A stretch of DNA of 64,000 bases, taken from Cunninghamia lanceolata. Taxonomy: Eukaryota; Streptophyta; Pinopsida; Cupressales; Cupressaceae. The first letter of the stretch is position 1. Each line of letters begins with the position of its first letter. The DNA is taken from positions 11,228,501 through 11,292,500 of the forward strand of contig BSBN01000140.1 in NCBI GenBank assembly GCA_027924645.1, written 5' to 3'. Positions 33,127 to 44,727 of the stretch are shown in pieces. The notes under the pieces are model-generated. The model was not told where the DNA came from. It worked only from the letters and a program-made list of their open reading frames with translations, and ran no database searches. Both the position numbers and the translations under genes were made by a program.

Positions 33127-35634
33127 TGATGCAGTCAAGGTAGGAGGGTCCAATGGAGGATTGTCCAATCTTGCAGCCTTAAACAACCAACCCAATGATC
33201 ATAGCAAAGATGTAATGACAACATACAGATAAAAACAAAATGATAAAAGATACTCATAAACACATGATGCATAATTTATCTTGGAAAAACCCTAAAAGGG
33301 AAAACCCTAGCCTTCAAAGATCATTTTTCATTATATTATAATCCCAAACATCATTACATATGCCTCTAGGGCTTTTTACATGCTAGGCCGCAACCCAGGT
33401 TTACAAAAGATTTGTACAACACAACTTCATGTCTTCTGGTGTCTTCTTCTTCTCAATTCTATACTCTATATCTTCTTCTAATCACTACTCTACTTTCTAC
33501 TCTATTCTGCTACTCCTCTGGATCAACACAATTCATCTTCTTGCTTCCTTTCTTTGCACACTTCGTCACTCTTCGTTGCTGCCATGAAACAGACCTTTAT
33601 CCTTCATTTATATCCTTCACAAATGTAACACCCCCACCAAGGAACCCTAGAGTACAACACTAAACTAGGTCAAATTAATAATATTAGAATGCATAATATA
33701 ATAATCAAAACCTAGGTCCTCTAAGGTTCCTCAACTGTGCTACTCACAAATCAAGGTTACAAGAAATAAAAGTTACATAAAGAGATACAAATGGAGATGC
33801 ATCCCAATTTACAAATACATGATAAATATCTTCTAAAACAAGAACACGATATCTCTCATGCATTTACAAACAATTATAGTAAGAAACATAAGGTTGTCCT
33901 TTTCCATGATTCCTTAATACTGTCCTGCGATGTCTTGCTGATTAGAGGGGATGATTCAATGATATGAGAAGATTAATTTCTATAACATTCTTATTGAAAT
34001 AATTTATCTTTTGATTAATGATAGTCATCATCGTTGCTATATTAAGTTTAGATTAGATCTATTTGGCTGGGATCTAAAACAGGGAGAGTTGAAATTTACT
34101 GTAATTACGTATAATTTGTATTATTTTGGAGATGATTATGAACATTTTTATGAATTATAATAAACCTTTGATTACTCATCTCTTGATTGGGAAAACCATT
34201 CTATAGGACCAAGAATAAAATGATAAAAGATCATTGGAGTTATCAATTAAGCTGCCAGACCAAATTTTGGACATTCACTTAAATGTAAGGGTTTGAACTT
34301 ATAAGGTAGTTGTATAATCATGTAATCATGCATGCTATGATTCCTCATAATTGTTCTCTCTTTATGGCCTAATAGGCCATCTTCTTGTTAAGAGATTGAT
34401 TGTGAACTACCATGGGTAAAGTAAATGATATTTTGGGTCCAACTATTGTGATGAGATAGTAAAACATTTCGTCCACTGTATCACCTTTTTTACAATAGTT
34501 ATAACTTAGAAATTTATATAGTTATGGATAATGGTCCTTTGAATATGTTGATTTTTTAGAATGTTCCTCTAAAATCTATCCCTAGTAACATGGAAAGAAG
34601 TATGAGTAATAGGTTGTTTGGAATCGAGTTGTAAGTCTAGCAGGCAAACTACAGATCCTCTAACCCCATTACATAGGCAAGACCATCATGACCCCCTGAG
34701 ACATTAGGTTGACCCCTTAGGGCCTTAGGCTAGTATATTGTTCTCTTTTATGTTTATTGATAATCTTTATGGAACTAATGTTCACTTTTAGATGCAAAAA
34801 TATAGGTTTTTTTAACTGAGTAGATTATTGAAGCAAAGAATATGTTTTTCCACTATGCTAAGGACAACCTTATGGTTCTTACTATAATTGTTTGTAAATG
34901 CATGAGGGATATCTTGTTCTTGTTTGAGAAGATATTTATCATGTATTTGTAAATTGGGATGCATCTCCATTTGTATCTCTTTATGTAACCTTGTTTCTTG
35001 TAACCCTGATTTGTGAGTAGCGCAGTCAAGGAACCTTAGAGGACCTAGGTTTAGATTATTATGTTATGAATTCTATTGTTATTTTCTTTTTTTTTTAAAT
35101 GTTCCATTAATTTGACCTAGTTTAGTGTTGTCCTCTGGGGTTCCTTGGCGGGGGCGTTACGGCAAACATTGATAACATTAATAGGTCAGCCTAATTGTAA
35201 CAACTAGTATGAAACATGTAGACACATATAGGTAAGACCTAAACATATGGTATTGCTCCGCAGGTGAGTGGAACTTCGTGTGAATCTCCATGAAGGTCGG
35301 TCAGGTCCTAAATTACCTTGAATGATGTTCCATTAAGCTCCACAAGTCACAAAATTTCTTTGCAAAACAATGAGACTCCATAGAACACTAACTGCTCTGC
35401 TTTGTGAAAATAGGTAATCTTCTGATACTAATATCTCTCTAGAAACAAACCAAAATGACCTAAATTTTAGATATGATGTAGATGACATGTTATAGAAACT
35501 AAATCGATCTCTACAAGCTCTAATGTGATAATGCGGTAAAATGCAGTAATCTCCAATGTCGCTCTCCCTGGCACTCTGCAACTTAATATTAATTGTCCCA
35601 ATTCATTTGAATGCTTCCGGATGCCCCTGCATCA
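33127..35634 (-). repeat. 3' LTR of the gag-only element, interrupted
   Basis: Matches 37839-38780 in two pieces, 33127-33624 and 35161-35634. Shared text includes 'ccttaaacaaccaacccc', 'cattacatatgcctctaggg' and 'tgtagatgacatgttataga'. Confidence 0.92.
33625..35160. mobile_element. Foldback DNA transposon with long terminal inverted repeats (MULE-like)
   Basis: The ends GTAACACCCCCACCAAGG and, inverted, GTAACGCCCCCGCCAAGG start inverted repeats of about 280-300 bp (33625-33905 and 34857-35160) that stay closely similar along their length. The 950-bp centre has no coding region, so the copy is non-autonomous. Comparison with the intact LTR 37839-38780 proves it is an insertion. Flanking 9-mers ttcacaaat/ggcaaacat agree at only 5 of 9, so a Mutator-type target duplication is possible but not shown. 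Confidence 0.8.
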
Positions 35635-35724
35635 GACTCTCAGGGTTAATTGAAAACTTAGCATCTTCACTTTGGTCTATATTATGTAAAAATAAATGTG
35701 ATCCCTTAGGATAAGTTCAACATT

Positions 35725-36000
35725 CTACTTGCAAGCCTTGCACTGTCTTAATGATCAGTAGTCTAAGCAAGTCTTCTCCACAAGCTGCCTCAATTTCTTC
35801 ATCTTCTAGTGGTCTAGGTTCAGTTGTCTACTTGCAAGCCTTGTACTACCTCAATGATCAGTGGTTTAAGCAAGTCTTCTCGACAAGTTCGCTCAATTTC
35901 TTCATCTTCTGGTCGTCTAGGTTCAGTGGTCTACTTGCAAGCCTTGCATTGCCTCATGATCGGTGGTCTAACCAAGTCTTCTCTGCAAGCTACCTCAAGA
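35725..36000. repeat. Tandem repeat of 103 bp, about 2.7 units, in the gag-only element
   Basis: 'ctacttgcaagcctt' starts at 35725, 35828 and 35931, each followed by 'atgatcagtggtctaagcaa' and 'tcttcatcttct'. The period is not a multiple of three, so it does not encode a protein repeat. Confidence 0.85.
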
Positions 36001-36496
36001 TCAATGTCTGCTTCAATCAATTAAGAGTCAATCAATACATACATGTCTCCTCTAAAACAATCATGTGACTTCCTTGATTCAGTCAATATATTCTTGAATT
36101 CTTTCTACAACACTATCTAATTTCTAGTTCTAACTACAACTCCTTCCGCACACTTCAAAATTGTCCAATTCCTTCTCTGCATACACTACTCTTATTCTGC
36201 TCTCTACTTCTTTATCCACATTTTCCTTACTCTGGTATACAATCTCTCTTCTAGTAGAATTTCTTGTCATTCCCTTCTTTCCTTGCAATATTAATTTCCT
36301 TTCCCTTCTATGCTTCACACTTGTTCAGAAAAACTTTCTCTTGCACCATTTTCCTAGTTCTATAACACAACTCTCTTAATATAAATGCTTCTCACTCTTC
36401 TAGTTTCTCTATCAAACTTAGTGATTTAGTAGGTTCTTCTTCCTCTACATTATCTACTATTCCTCTAGTAGTATCCTCTTATTGACATTCAATGCT

Positions 36497-37653
36497 TAAT
36501 TTGTTTGCCTCGAATATTGAAAACAGGTTCCTCTCCCATCAAATCTTCTTTCATCCTTCCAGTATCCTTCACTATGATAAGAATTATGATTCTTGTCATT
36601 TCTCCCTCGGTGATATGAATTATTGTCCTTGTTCTACTTCTCATAAGGTCTTTTCTCTCTATATCTTGTTCCATATCCTTCTTTTCCTCCAACACATGAA
36701 AACTACAATCTATACATCCTTTTGAACATACCAGTAACAAATTCCCATTTCAATCCATCAATCCATCCATAATCCATCTGCATACAATCTATCATAGGTT
36801 TTCTCCTCCGCATCTTATTACAACACATCTTTTCAGAATGATTTGTCAATCCACAAAACTTACAAGGGTATAGATCCCAACACAATTCCTTTTCATGTCC
36901 ATGTCTGTTACAATAAGAATAATGCATACCTTTTCTTTCTTGAGTTGACTTGTTTGAACTTGTGACAATATCCTTACCTTTGTCATATCTAAGGCCTTCA
37001 TTTATTCATCTCATTATCAGTTCAATAAGCTCGGTAATCTCTTCTTGACACTTTCCCAATCCTTTTCCTTCATATCCCATTCTTTGCATGATTTTGAAAC
37101 TAGTACCATCACCAAAAACTCTAGGTTCAATTTCATTGTTACCTTCATTCTCACCTTCTAAAGAAGCTTCTGTAGCATCACACAAGTCATCAGTATCACA
37201 AGAAACATCACAAAGTTTAGGCTTAGATCTCATACTTTTATTCTCTTCTTTGCATGCTACAAGTGACTACTCTAACTGGTTAACACGTCCTTTCAATCCT
37301 GATATTTCACTCTTCTGTAGACTGTTTTCCCTTTTCATCTCTTCCAAAATTTCCTCCAAATCTCTGTTCCTCTTTTCCAACTTCCCAAACAACTTGAATC
37401 CTTCTTCCAATTCTTCAAAACACTTTTTGACATACTCAAACAACTTCATATCTACATCTAATTCTTCATTCCTCCTTTTTACATTTTCCAATTCTTCTTC
37501 AAGAGCATCATATTTGTCATCTCCTAGTTCTTTTATACTTTCCATCAACTCTGAATTACACCTCTTGATTTCACACAATTCTTCTTCCAAGGCATCCTTT
37601 TCACATATTAGATTTTCATTTTCTTTCTTCATACTTTTTCCAATCTTCCCCAT
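36497..37653 (-). pseudogene. Gag-like protein: coiled coil, G-patch, zinc knuckle
   Basis: One reading frame from ATG 37653, broken by a TAG near 37267, a TGA near 37006 and TAGs near 36703 and 36640. Residues 1-128 are a Glu/Lys/Leu-rich coiled coil (KDALEEELCEIKRCNSEL). About residues 180-215 read FKIMQRMGYEGKGLGK, a G-patch (MGYxGxGLGK). About residues 255-280 read CKFCGLTNHSEKMC, a perfect CX2CX4HX4C knuckle, preceded by a weaker one (YSYCNRHGHEKELC). The tail is rich in Asn, Tyr, Arg and His. Layout and position after the primer binding site point to gag; the G-patch is an RNA/helicase-partner module rarely noted in plant gag. Confidence 0.75.
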
Positions 37654-37820
37654 TGAAACAAATCAGATAAACAACTTAATATGAAAAGCTTACCAGGATC
37701 TTTCTTCTGCGATGACACTTTTTACACTCTAGGGTTTCACACTCTTTTCCAACACATTATATCCTTCCAAAAGATTCACAACCTTCCTAGTAGGTTCACA
37801 ACCATCCCAACAGATTCACA

Positions 37821-37836
37821 ATCATCTCTAATACCA
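37821..37836 (-). other. Primer binding site of the gag-only element
   Basis: Minus strand TGGTATTAGAGATGAT, two bases from the 5' LTR; one change from TGGTATCAGAG. Confidence 0.85.
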
Positions 37837-37838
37837 TT

Positions 37839-38780
37839 TGATGGAGTCAAGGTAGGAGGGTACTGTCCAACCTTATAGCCTTAAACAACCAACCCCATGA
37901 TCATAAAAAAGATGTAACAACAACATAAAGATAACAACAAAAAGATAAAAAATACTCATAAATACATGACATAGAATTTATCTTGGGAAAACCCTAAAAG
38001 GGAAAACCGTAACCTTCAAAGATCAGTTCTCATTATATTATAATCCCAAACATCATTACATATGCCTCTAGGGCTTTTTAGATGCTAGGTTGAAGCCTAG
38101 GTTTACAAAACATTTGTACAACACAACTTCATGTCTTCTGGCTTCTTCTTCTTCTTGATTCTCTGCTTTGTATCTTCTTCTATTTACTACTATGCTTTCT
38201 TCTTTGTTTTGATACTTCTCCAGATCAACACAATTCATCTTCTTGATTTCATTATTTGCACACTTCATGAATCTTCACTGCTGTCTTGAAACAAGCCTTT
38301 ATCCTCCACAAAGCTTTATAACATTATCAAGTTAGCCTAATTGTAACGGCTAGTATGAAATGTGTAGACACACATAGGTCAGACCTAAACATATGGTATT
38401 TCTCTTTAGGTGAAAGGAATTTCATGCAAATCTCCATGAAGGTTGGTCAGGTCCTAAATTACCTTAAATGATGTTACATTAAGTTCCACAAGTAACAAAA
38501 TTGCTCCGCAAACCAATTAGACTCCACTAAACACTAATTGCCCTACTCTGTGAAAGTAGGTAATCTTCTTATAGCGATATCTCTCCAGAAACAAACCCAA
38601 ATAACCTAAATTTTGGATACACTGTAGATGACATGTTATAGAAACTAAATCCAACTCCACAAGCTCTAATGTGATAATGAGGTAAAATGCGCTAATCTCC
38701 AATGTCGTTGTCCCTAGCACTCTGCAACTTTATATTAACTATCCCAATTGATTTGAATGCTTCTGGATGCTCCTGCATCA
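37839..38780 (-). repeat. 5' LTR of the gag-only element (942 bp)
   Basis: TGATGGAGTCAAGG...GATGCTCCTGCATCA, uninterrupted, followed by CTACC. Confidence 0.92.
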
Positions 38781-38785
38781 CTACC

Positions 38786-41700
38786 CCACAAGAATTCAGT
38801 AGCATGTGCTGGTAAAAACTACGTTGCAATTCTTAAAATATATTCTTAGAATCCCTTTTATGACTTTGAAGTGTTGAAAACATCTTCAGATCTCTATAAA
38901 AATCCCTACTACTAACAACTTTGGAGTTCTGAAAATATCTCCAAAGCTCTATAGAATTTTGATGCTAATAATTCAGGGATCATACAACAAAAAGTATATT
39001 TCTACATGATATTTATTAGTGAAAACCTATGACATAAAACCTTTTGATTCCATAAATTACTTCCATTAGTGCACCTATAATTAATATCATTAAAATAAGG
39101 TTTCCAACAATCTCATGTACAAATCAGGGATGTATTGGAATTAAGGTAAGATGGATAGGTACATTTATAAGATTTGGTGAGCTCTTTCTAGAGCTTATCA
39201 TCCCCCCTAACCTTAAGGGTTTGCAGGTCCCCCTACATTGTCTTAGAGTCTCATTATATTCATGAGATATAGATTTTCTACAATATTATAGTTAGATAGG
39301 AATGTCCTCCAGGTCCTCCTTGTTGTATCTATGTTTCCCTAAAATTGATTTACCTATTCTTAACCATTCTTCAAATTTTGATTCCTCCATTTGAACTGCC
39401 CACATGGGTAGAGGCTCATTGATTAGTGGAGGTCTGAACCACATCCCTATCCATTCTTGATTATTTTTCTCCATCAACCTTGCAATAGTTTTACAATCTC
39501 ATGTTTGCTCATGAAACCAATTCTCTCATTTTCTAAAATATGGTCATAATGCTCTACCTTTTCTTGCAGGGTACCAAAACATTATTGGATGATGACTACA
39601 CATACATATCAAATTCTAGAACACATGATTTTTTTTCTTATAGAGAGATGAGAGATTAGGACTGTATAAACATGCATGAAATTATGTCATGAATGCCAAT
39701 GGAGTTGGGCTTTCATGTCTGATATAAATCCCAACATTCTTCTCATTATGGGTATATTCCTCCATCCTTTGTAATCATGTCTCACATGATTTTGCATTTG
39801 TGAAATGAATGCATTCAATTGCCATTCCAAAACAGACAAATTAATGAAGAATTTTGTGTGTTCATCCATGAGGAACTTATGGAAAATAGTTCACATAGTA
39901 AATTCTAATTTTGAGGAGTGTTGTTTTTGTATATCTTCATGAATTCATGTCCATCTTTAATGGAATCTATAAGTCTAGAGATGTTTTGTGAGATTTTTCA
40001 AAGAAAGAATTGTTCTTATAAGAAGATGGTATAGTTCCCACTAGGTCACCTACATGGCCGTGCATTAGAAGCTAGGGTTGTTACTATGACTATTTTTTCT
40101 TCCGATGTCTTTATGTCTGCTATCACTATAAAAAAATCATCATGAAGCTATAGCATCACATATCACTAGCTAAATCATGGCATCTTCATTCCCAGTGATA
40201 TAAGGTTATAGGAACATTCAATTGGAATGTTCCAAGAGAAATATCAACCTAGGTACCCTTATTTTTTTTAGGCATCTAGACATACAATTCCATGACCTAC
40301 TCCTCAAGGTAAAAAATCTTATTATTGACATTTGTTAGCTCTAGGTCTTAATTGTAAATTGCTCCCTTTAGATCCACCATTAGAGTAAAACAATTAGTTG
40401 TTGTTTTAGCTAATTTAGCTTCCTTCTTTTCTAAGTTTTGTACTGCCTTAGAAACCTGCATTTCCTTTTTTCTAAATTCAGCATCTCTTTCCTTGAGGAG
40501 ATCTTGTCTAATTAGAATCTCATTGTCCTTTCTTCCAATAGTGTCCTCTTTTTCCTTCATTTTTTCCTTAAGTGTGAGGACTTCCTTACCTTTTTCTTGA
40601 ATGCTATCCTCTTTTTCTTTGATAGTTCTTTTCAAATCCAAAATGATGAGGTGTCTATTCCAAAGCAATTGTTTCAAGTAAGAATTTTTTTCTTGTTGTT
40701 CCTTCTCTGTGTAGATTTCTATGTCCTCATGATCTCTGGCTTGTGATTGGCTTCTGTTTCAAAACATGTTTATGTTTCCATCTCTATCTATGCTTTTGCT
40801 GATTTGTCATGTGTGCAAAATGACTCAGTTTCATTTCCTGAAGGCTCTTCACTATTTTCTTCTGAAGCAACTTGAGGAATAGGAGGGATTACTGACATCT
40901 AGTGTTCAGAAATGAGTTTTGCAACAAGTTCAAAATCTTTTTCTTATTGAGTTTTACACTTCTAGTGCTTGCTTCTCCAGAGTCTTCTGGGTGACTATCG
41001 TTCTTGTGTCTCTGATGCATGTTGGGGTTCTTTTTTTTGGAAGAAATAGTTTGTGGCTTATTTGTTGTAGCCTCTGGTACTACTAAGTCAAATTATGGAG
41101 AGTGTTGATGCTCAATAGGAGAGATGTTAGGGCTTTCTATGGGGCCTTTTGTAGTTGTTCTTCCCCTTCTCTCGTTTTCAAGGATAAACATGGTTCTTAA
41201 GCCAATGATTCTATTACTTCCTTCTATTTCTACCTTCTCCCTAGAGCCGAAGAAGGTTCCTCTGTAGTTATTTTTTTTCTTTCATTTTCATTTTTGAGTC
41301 TAAGAAGGCTCCTAAAATATTGTTTCCTTTTTCCTCTTCCTTCATATTTTGAGGAGGTCCTTATACATCCTTCCTCTTCCTCTTTAGGGCTAGAGATGAT
41401 GTCTCATTCAATAATGTTTTTTCCTTATTTTGCTTTGAGGCCCGATGAGGTTCCTCAATAATTTTGATCCCCTTCCTTTTCTCTAGAGTTGGGGAAGATT
41501 CTTTAATTACAATCTTTCCTTTCTTCTTTTCCCCTATAGTCAAAGAGGACTATTGTGATATGGATTTAGCTTTCTTTTTCTCCTCCAAATGTTGAGAAGA
41601 CTCCTCTAATATATGCCCTTTACTCCCTTTTTCTTTTCTATATATGAACCTTTCAAAAAGGATTGCTAGTGAGTTTCCCCTCTTGTTTGGGAGATGAAAT

Positions 41701-42305
41701 AGTGCTTGCAAACAAGAATAGCAAACCATGGTGCATAATTGGGCCCTTACCTTGTTGATATCTTTCAACAATTGTGTTTATAGCAGAAGACAAGAAATGT
41801 AGAAAATTTACCATATGCTACAGATGATTGTGGCCATGTCTTAGATGAATGAGAAATTTTATGACAGGTCCTAAGACAATAGAAAATTTCTCATCACAAG
41901 TAAATTATCTCATTAGCCAAGATGCAATAGATTTCCATGGCTCATGAAGACTTGTATGGATAATCCCCTTTACTTCTTTATTACTCAATATTCTCTATTT
42001 TAGGATCCCCTTCACTAGAGAAATTCTTAATTAAATGAGAATATAGAGTTTTAATGTAGTAGAATTTCTGACCTTCCTTAGAGAGCCTGAAGATGGTGCT
42101 AAGAATAGAAGAGGAGACTGGAATGGTGACATCCCACACTATACTTCAATAATTCTTGAGCTTGTCCTTTTGAAATCCTCCAAACTTTTCTATGACATCC
42201 AAACACCCAGTGTTTCTACGAATGTTAGTTGATTCTTGGTCCTAAAGGAGTTTCTAAGTGGTCTCCAGTTCAAACTTATTTCTAATCCCCATTTTGTGAG
42301 CTATT
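38786..42305 (-). pseudogene. Decayed minus-strand coiled-coil coding region of unknown family
   Basis: Read right to left: an N-terminal part with SILSTIFRLSKEGQKFYYIK and LYSHLIKNFSSEGDPKIEN (about 42130-42000), then CYSCLQALFHLPNKRGN (41771-41550), a Lys/Glu-rich linker (41543-41361), a heptad-like coiled coil (40677-40348: KEKEDSIQEKGKEVLTLKEK), and C-terminal pieces with KFFINLSVLEWQLNAFISQ (39869-39687) and MWFRPPLINEPLPMWAVQME (39477-39292). Stops and frame changes are common. The copia element at 42306 cut its upstream end. It lies on the same strand and downstream of the Athila-like pol (49540-54075), so it might be that element's extra 3' ORF; this is inference. No family is recognised. 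Confidence 0.4.
42301..42305 (+). other. Target-site duplication CTATT (left)
   Basis: CTATT recurs at 48621-48625, directly after the other LTR. Confidence 0.95.
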
Positions 42306-43358
42306 TGTTGGGAATTAAGGTGTCTCAACCTTGGTAATTCCTTGTATCATTTTCATTGTATTTATTTATTTTTTGCCTATGTTGTAAATTAAATTGTAAA
42401 TTCATATTGTCATCTTGTGGGATGTGGCACGATGATGTGTCATCCTACATGGAAGATGACAACTTGTAATTTTGTCCTCACATTAGGAGATAGGCATCCC
42501 ACTTTGTGGTAGGAATATTTTGCCATGTGTCAACATCTTGGATGTTGTGTAAGGGAATTGACCATAACAATCATGAGAGATTTCTATGATGAAGTTATGA
42601 CATTTAAGAGTCAGAAATAGGAGATTCTATGATAGGTAAACACATGTGTCGAAGAGCATCTTTGAAAATGGTATATTTGGGTACCCCAAGGTGGAGTATG
42701 ACATGTTGTAAGAGAATATGCTATTTATAGCCTGTGTATTATAGATTCTCTTACAGCTGTAAGTTGTAACTACTATGATAGATTCTATGAGAGTCATAAG
42801 AGTCGTACCAACATCTGTAATAGCCCATTTTGGAAATAGATGACATCTTTGCGATAGGGTGTGTGGACAAGTGTTAGAAGCATCTTACAATGTTGACCGT
42901 CCATAGGAATGGGTTTTGGGTGATGAGGCCAAGTTGGACACCCATTCCAAGATAGAGGCAATTTTTTGTATTTTCTATATAAACAGGTGCTTGGAGGAGG
43001 AGATGTATTACAGGTTTGACATGTACTATTATGCTATTAGTTTGTCTCCATATATGAGTGTCAAAGACTCCTAAGAGCTTGCATTGCAAGTGTATTGTAA
43101 ACCATTTCAGTTTTGTTAATACATTGTGCAGGTTTTGGAGTGTAGGGTTTTTCACCTGATAAGGGTTTTCCCCACATATATCTTGTGTCTCTCTTCTTCT
43201 ATCTGCCTTTCTTGTTTATGTGTTTGCTACAATATCTCTGTTATCTTTGTTAGTGGGTTTAACATTATTGTAATAGTAAGGATAAAATTGAATTTGTACT
43301 CTCTTCCCCTCATTAGATTAGCATAGGAAGTGATTTCTGCACACCTAGCTTCCTTTCA
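42306..43358 (+). repeat. 5' LTR of the plus-strand copia element
   Basis: 1053 bp, TG...CA. The longest open frames inside (42874-43155 minus and its partner 48073-48417) are LTR sequence in the reverse sense. Confidence 0.95.
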
Positions 43359-43360
43359 GT

Positions 43361-43372
43361 TGTTATCAGAGC
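43361..43372 (+). other. Primer binding site of the plus-strand copia element
   Basis: TGTTATCAGAGC, one change from the initiator tRNA-Met match TGGTATCAGAGC, two bases after the LTR. Confidence 0.9.
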
Positions 43373-43476
43373 TTGGCCAGTTTTGGTCCTAGCTGCTGGG
43401 TAGGGGTTTTTATAGCTAATCTTAGGTTGAGTGGGAGTGTTGTTCAGAGTATTCTGTATCTTGTTGTAGAAAGGAG

Positions 43477-44600
43477 ATGACAACCACATCTAAAAAGTTA
43501 GAGGTTGAGAAATTCAATGGCACTAATTTTGAGTTGTCAAAATTGAAGATGGAGGAACTACTTGTTGATTGTGACCTGTGGGAAATGGTATCCGGTGTAA
43601 AACCTATAGCAATGAAACAAGCTGATTGGGATCTCAAAGATCAGAAGGCTAAGGGTATCATAAGACTCCATTTACCTGACTCTGTCCTATTGAATGTCCA
43701 TGAGGAGAAGACAACGAAAGATCTTTGGAAGAAGTTGGGTGATGTTTATCAGGCCAACTCCTTGGTAAAGAAACTTTTTCTGAAAAAGAAGTTGTTTTCT
43801 CTTAAGATGGAAGATGAAGGATCTATTGTGGATCACATGATCATTGCACAATTGACATCTATGGGTGTGAAAATGGAGGAGGAGGATTGATGCATGATCC
43901 TACTTTATTCTTTGCTAGATTCGTGGGATCATCTTGTCATGGCTATCAGAAGCACCACTACCACTTTCAAGATGGAAGATGTGGTATCTTCACTATTATC
44001 TGAAGAGATGTGGAGAAAGTCTTCTGAGGCAGCCAAAGAGGCTCTTACAGTTCGTGGAAGACCCAAAGAGAAATGGAAGAACAAGGACAAGAAAGGTGAA
44101 AAGGGTAGATCCAAATCCTGTGGGAGATCCAAATCTCTTGGAAATTCCAAGGCTCTTTGTTGGAACTATGGTCAAACCAGGCATTTCTGAAAGGAATGCA
44201 AAAAGGAGAAGAAAAAGAAGAAGAAAGCTCCTAATTCAGATTCTAACAAGTCACAAGATGATGGTGATGCCTTCATCTCAGCCCTGGCCACCCATGCATC
44301 TGATGATGTGTGGTTGATTGATTCTGGCGCATCATTCCACATGGCCTCACATAGAGACTGGTTCACGAAGTATGAAGAGTTCAATGGTGGAAGAGTGTAC
44401 CTAGGTGATGACTCCCATCTGAAGATTGTTGGTCGTAGAAGAGTCTCAATCTAATTCCCTTATGGATGAGTGAAGGGGATCACTGGAGTTATGCACATTC
44501 CAAGCCTTGCATGAAACCTACTTTCTTTAAGTATGTTGAATGATGCAGGTGTGCAGGTTGTCTTTTCAAAGGATGGATACAAGATGACTAGAAGATCTAT
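43477..44600 (+). pseudogene. Copia gag and protease
   Basis: Starts MTTTSKKLEVEKFNGTNFEL, the usual copia gag opening, with LWKKLGDVYQ and the Leu-rich capsid region after it. A TGA ends the first frame at 43888-43890; the same frame resumes (LLYSLLDSWDHLVMAI). The zinc knuckle reads CWNYGQTRHF-KEC: the second Cys has become Tyr and a stop lies inside. The protease motif DVWLIDSGASFHMA at about 44307-44350 keeps its D-S-G. Further stops follow at about 44451 and 44466. Confidence 0.9.
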
Positions 44601-44727
44601 GGTGCTTGCGAAGGGTACTCAGAGATGTACTTTGTTTCAGCTGGAGGCATGCACTTCATAGTGGAATAGTTCTTCTAACTCAAAGAAATGAGCTACAGTC
44701 ACTTTATCCCCACCATCTAAATGAGCA

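Larger units (their letters stand above)
33127..38780 (-). mobile_element. Non-autonomous LTR retrotransposon with gag-like gene only
   Basis: LTRs 33127-35634 (972 bp plus a 1536-bp insertion) and 37839-38780 (942 bp) begin TGATG(C/G)AGTCAAGG and end CTGCATCA. The element is flanked by a perfect CTACC (33122-33126 and 38781-38785). The primer binding site on the minus strand (TGGTATTAGAGATGAT, 37821-37836) sets a right-to-left reading direction. The interior is only 2.2 kb, with a gag-like frame and no protease, RT or integrase, so movement would have needed another element's enzymes (the TR-GAG or LARD type). LTR divergence is clearly higher than for the chromovirus. Confidence 0.92.

Noticed and set aside
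35751..36068. 105-codon Ser-rich repetitive plus-strand ORF
   Set aside because: Runs across the 103-bp tandem repeat, whose period is not a multiple of three; no domain.
37088..37684. 198-codon plus-strand ORF rich in Ser
   Set aside because: Antisense shadow of the coiled-coil gag-like frame, which has recognisable motifs on the minus strand.
44299..44306. CTGATGA in copia gag-protease, also near 45768, 23729 and 7428
   Set aside because: Within coding or unrelated sequence and without the paired stem II and GAAAC at the right distance.
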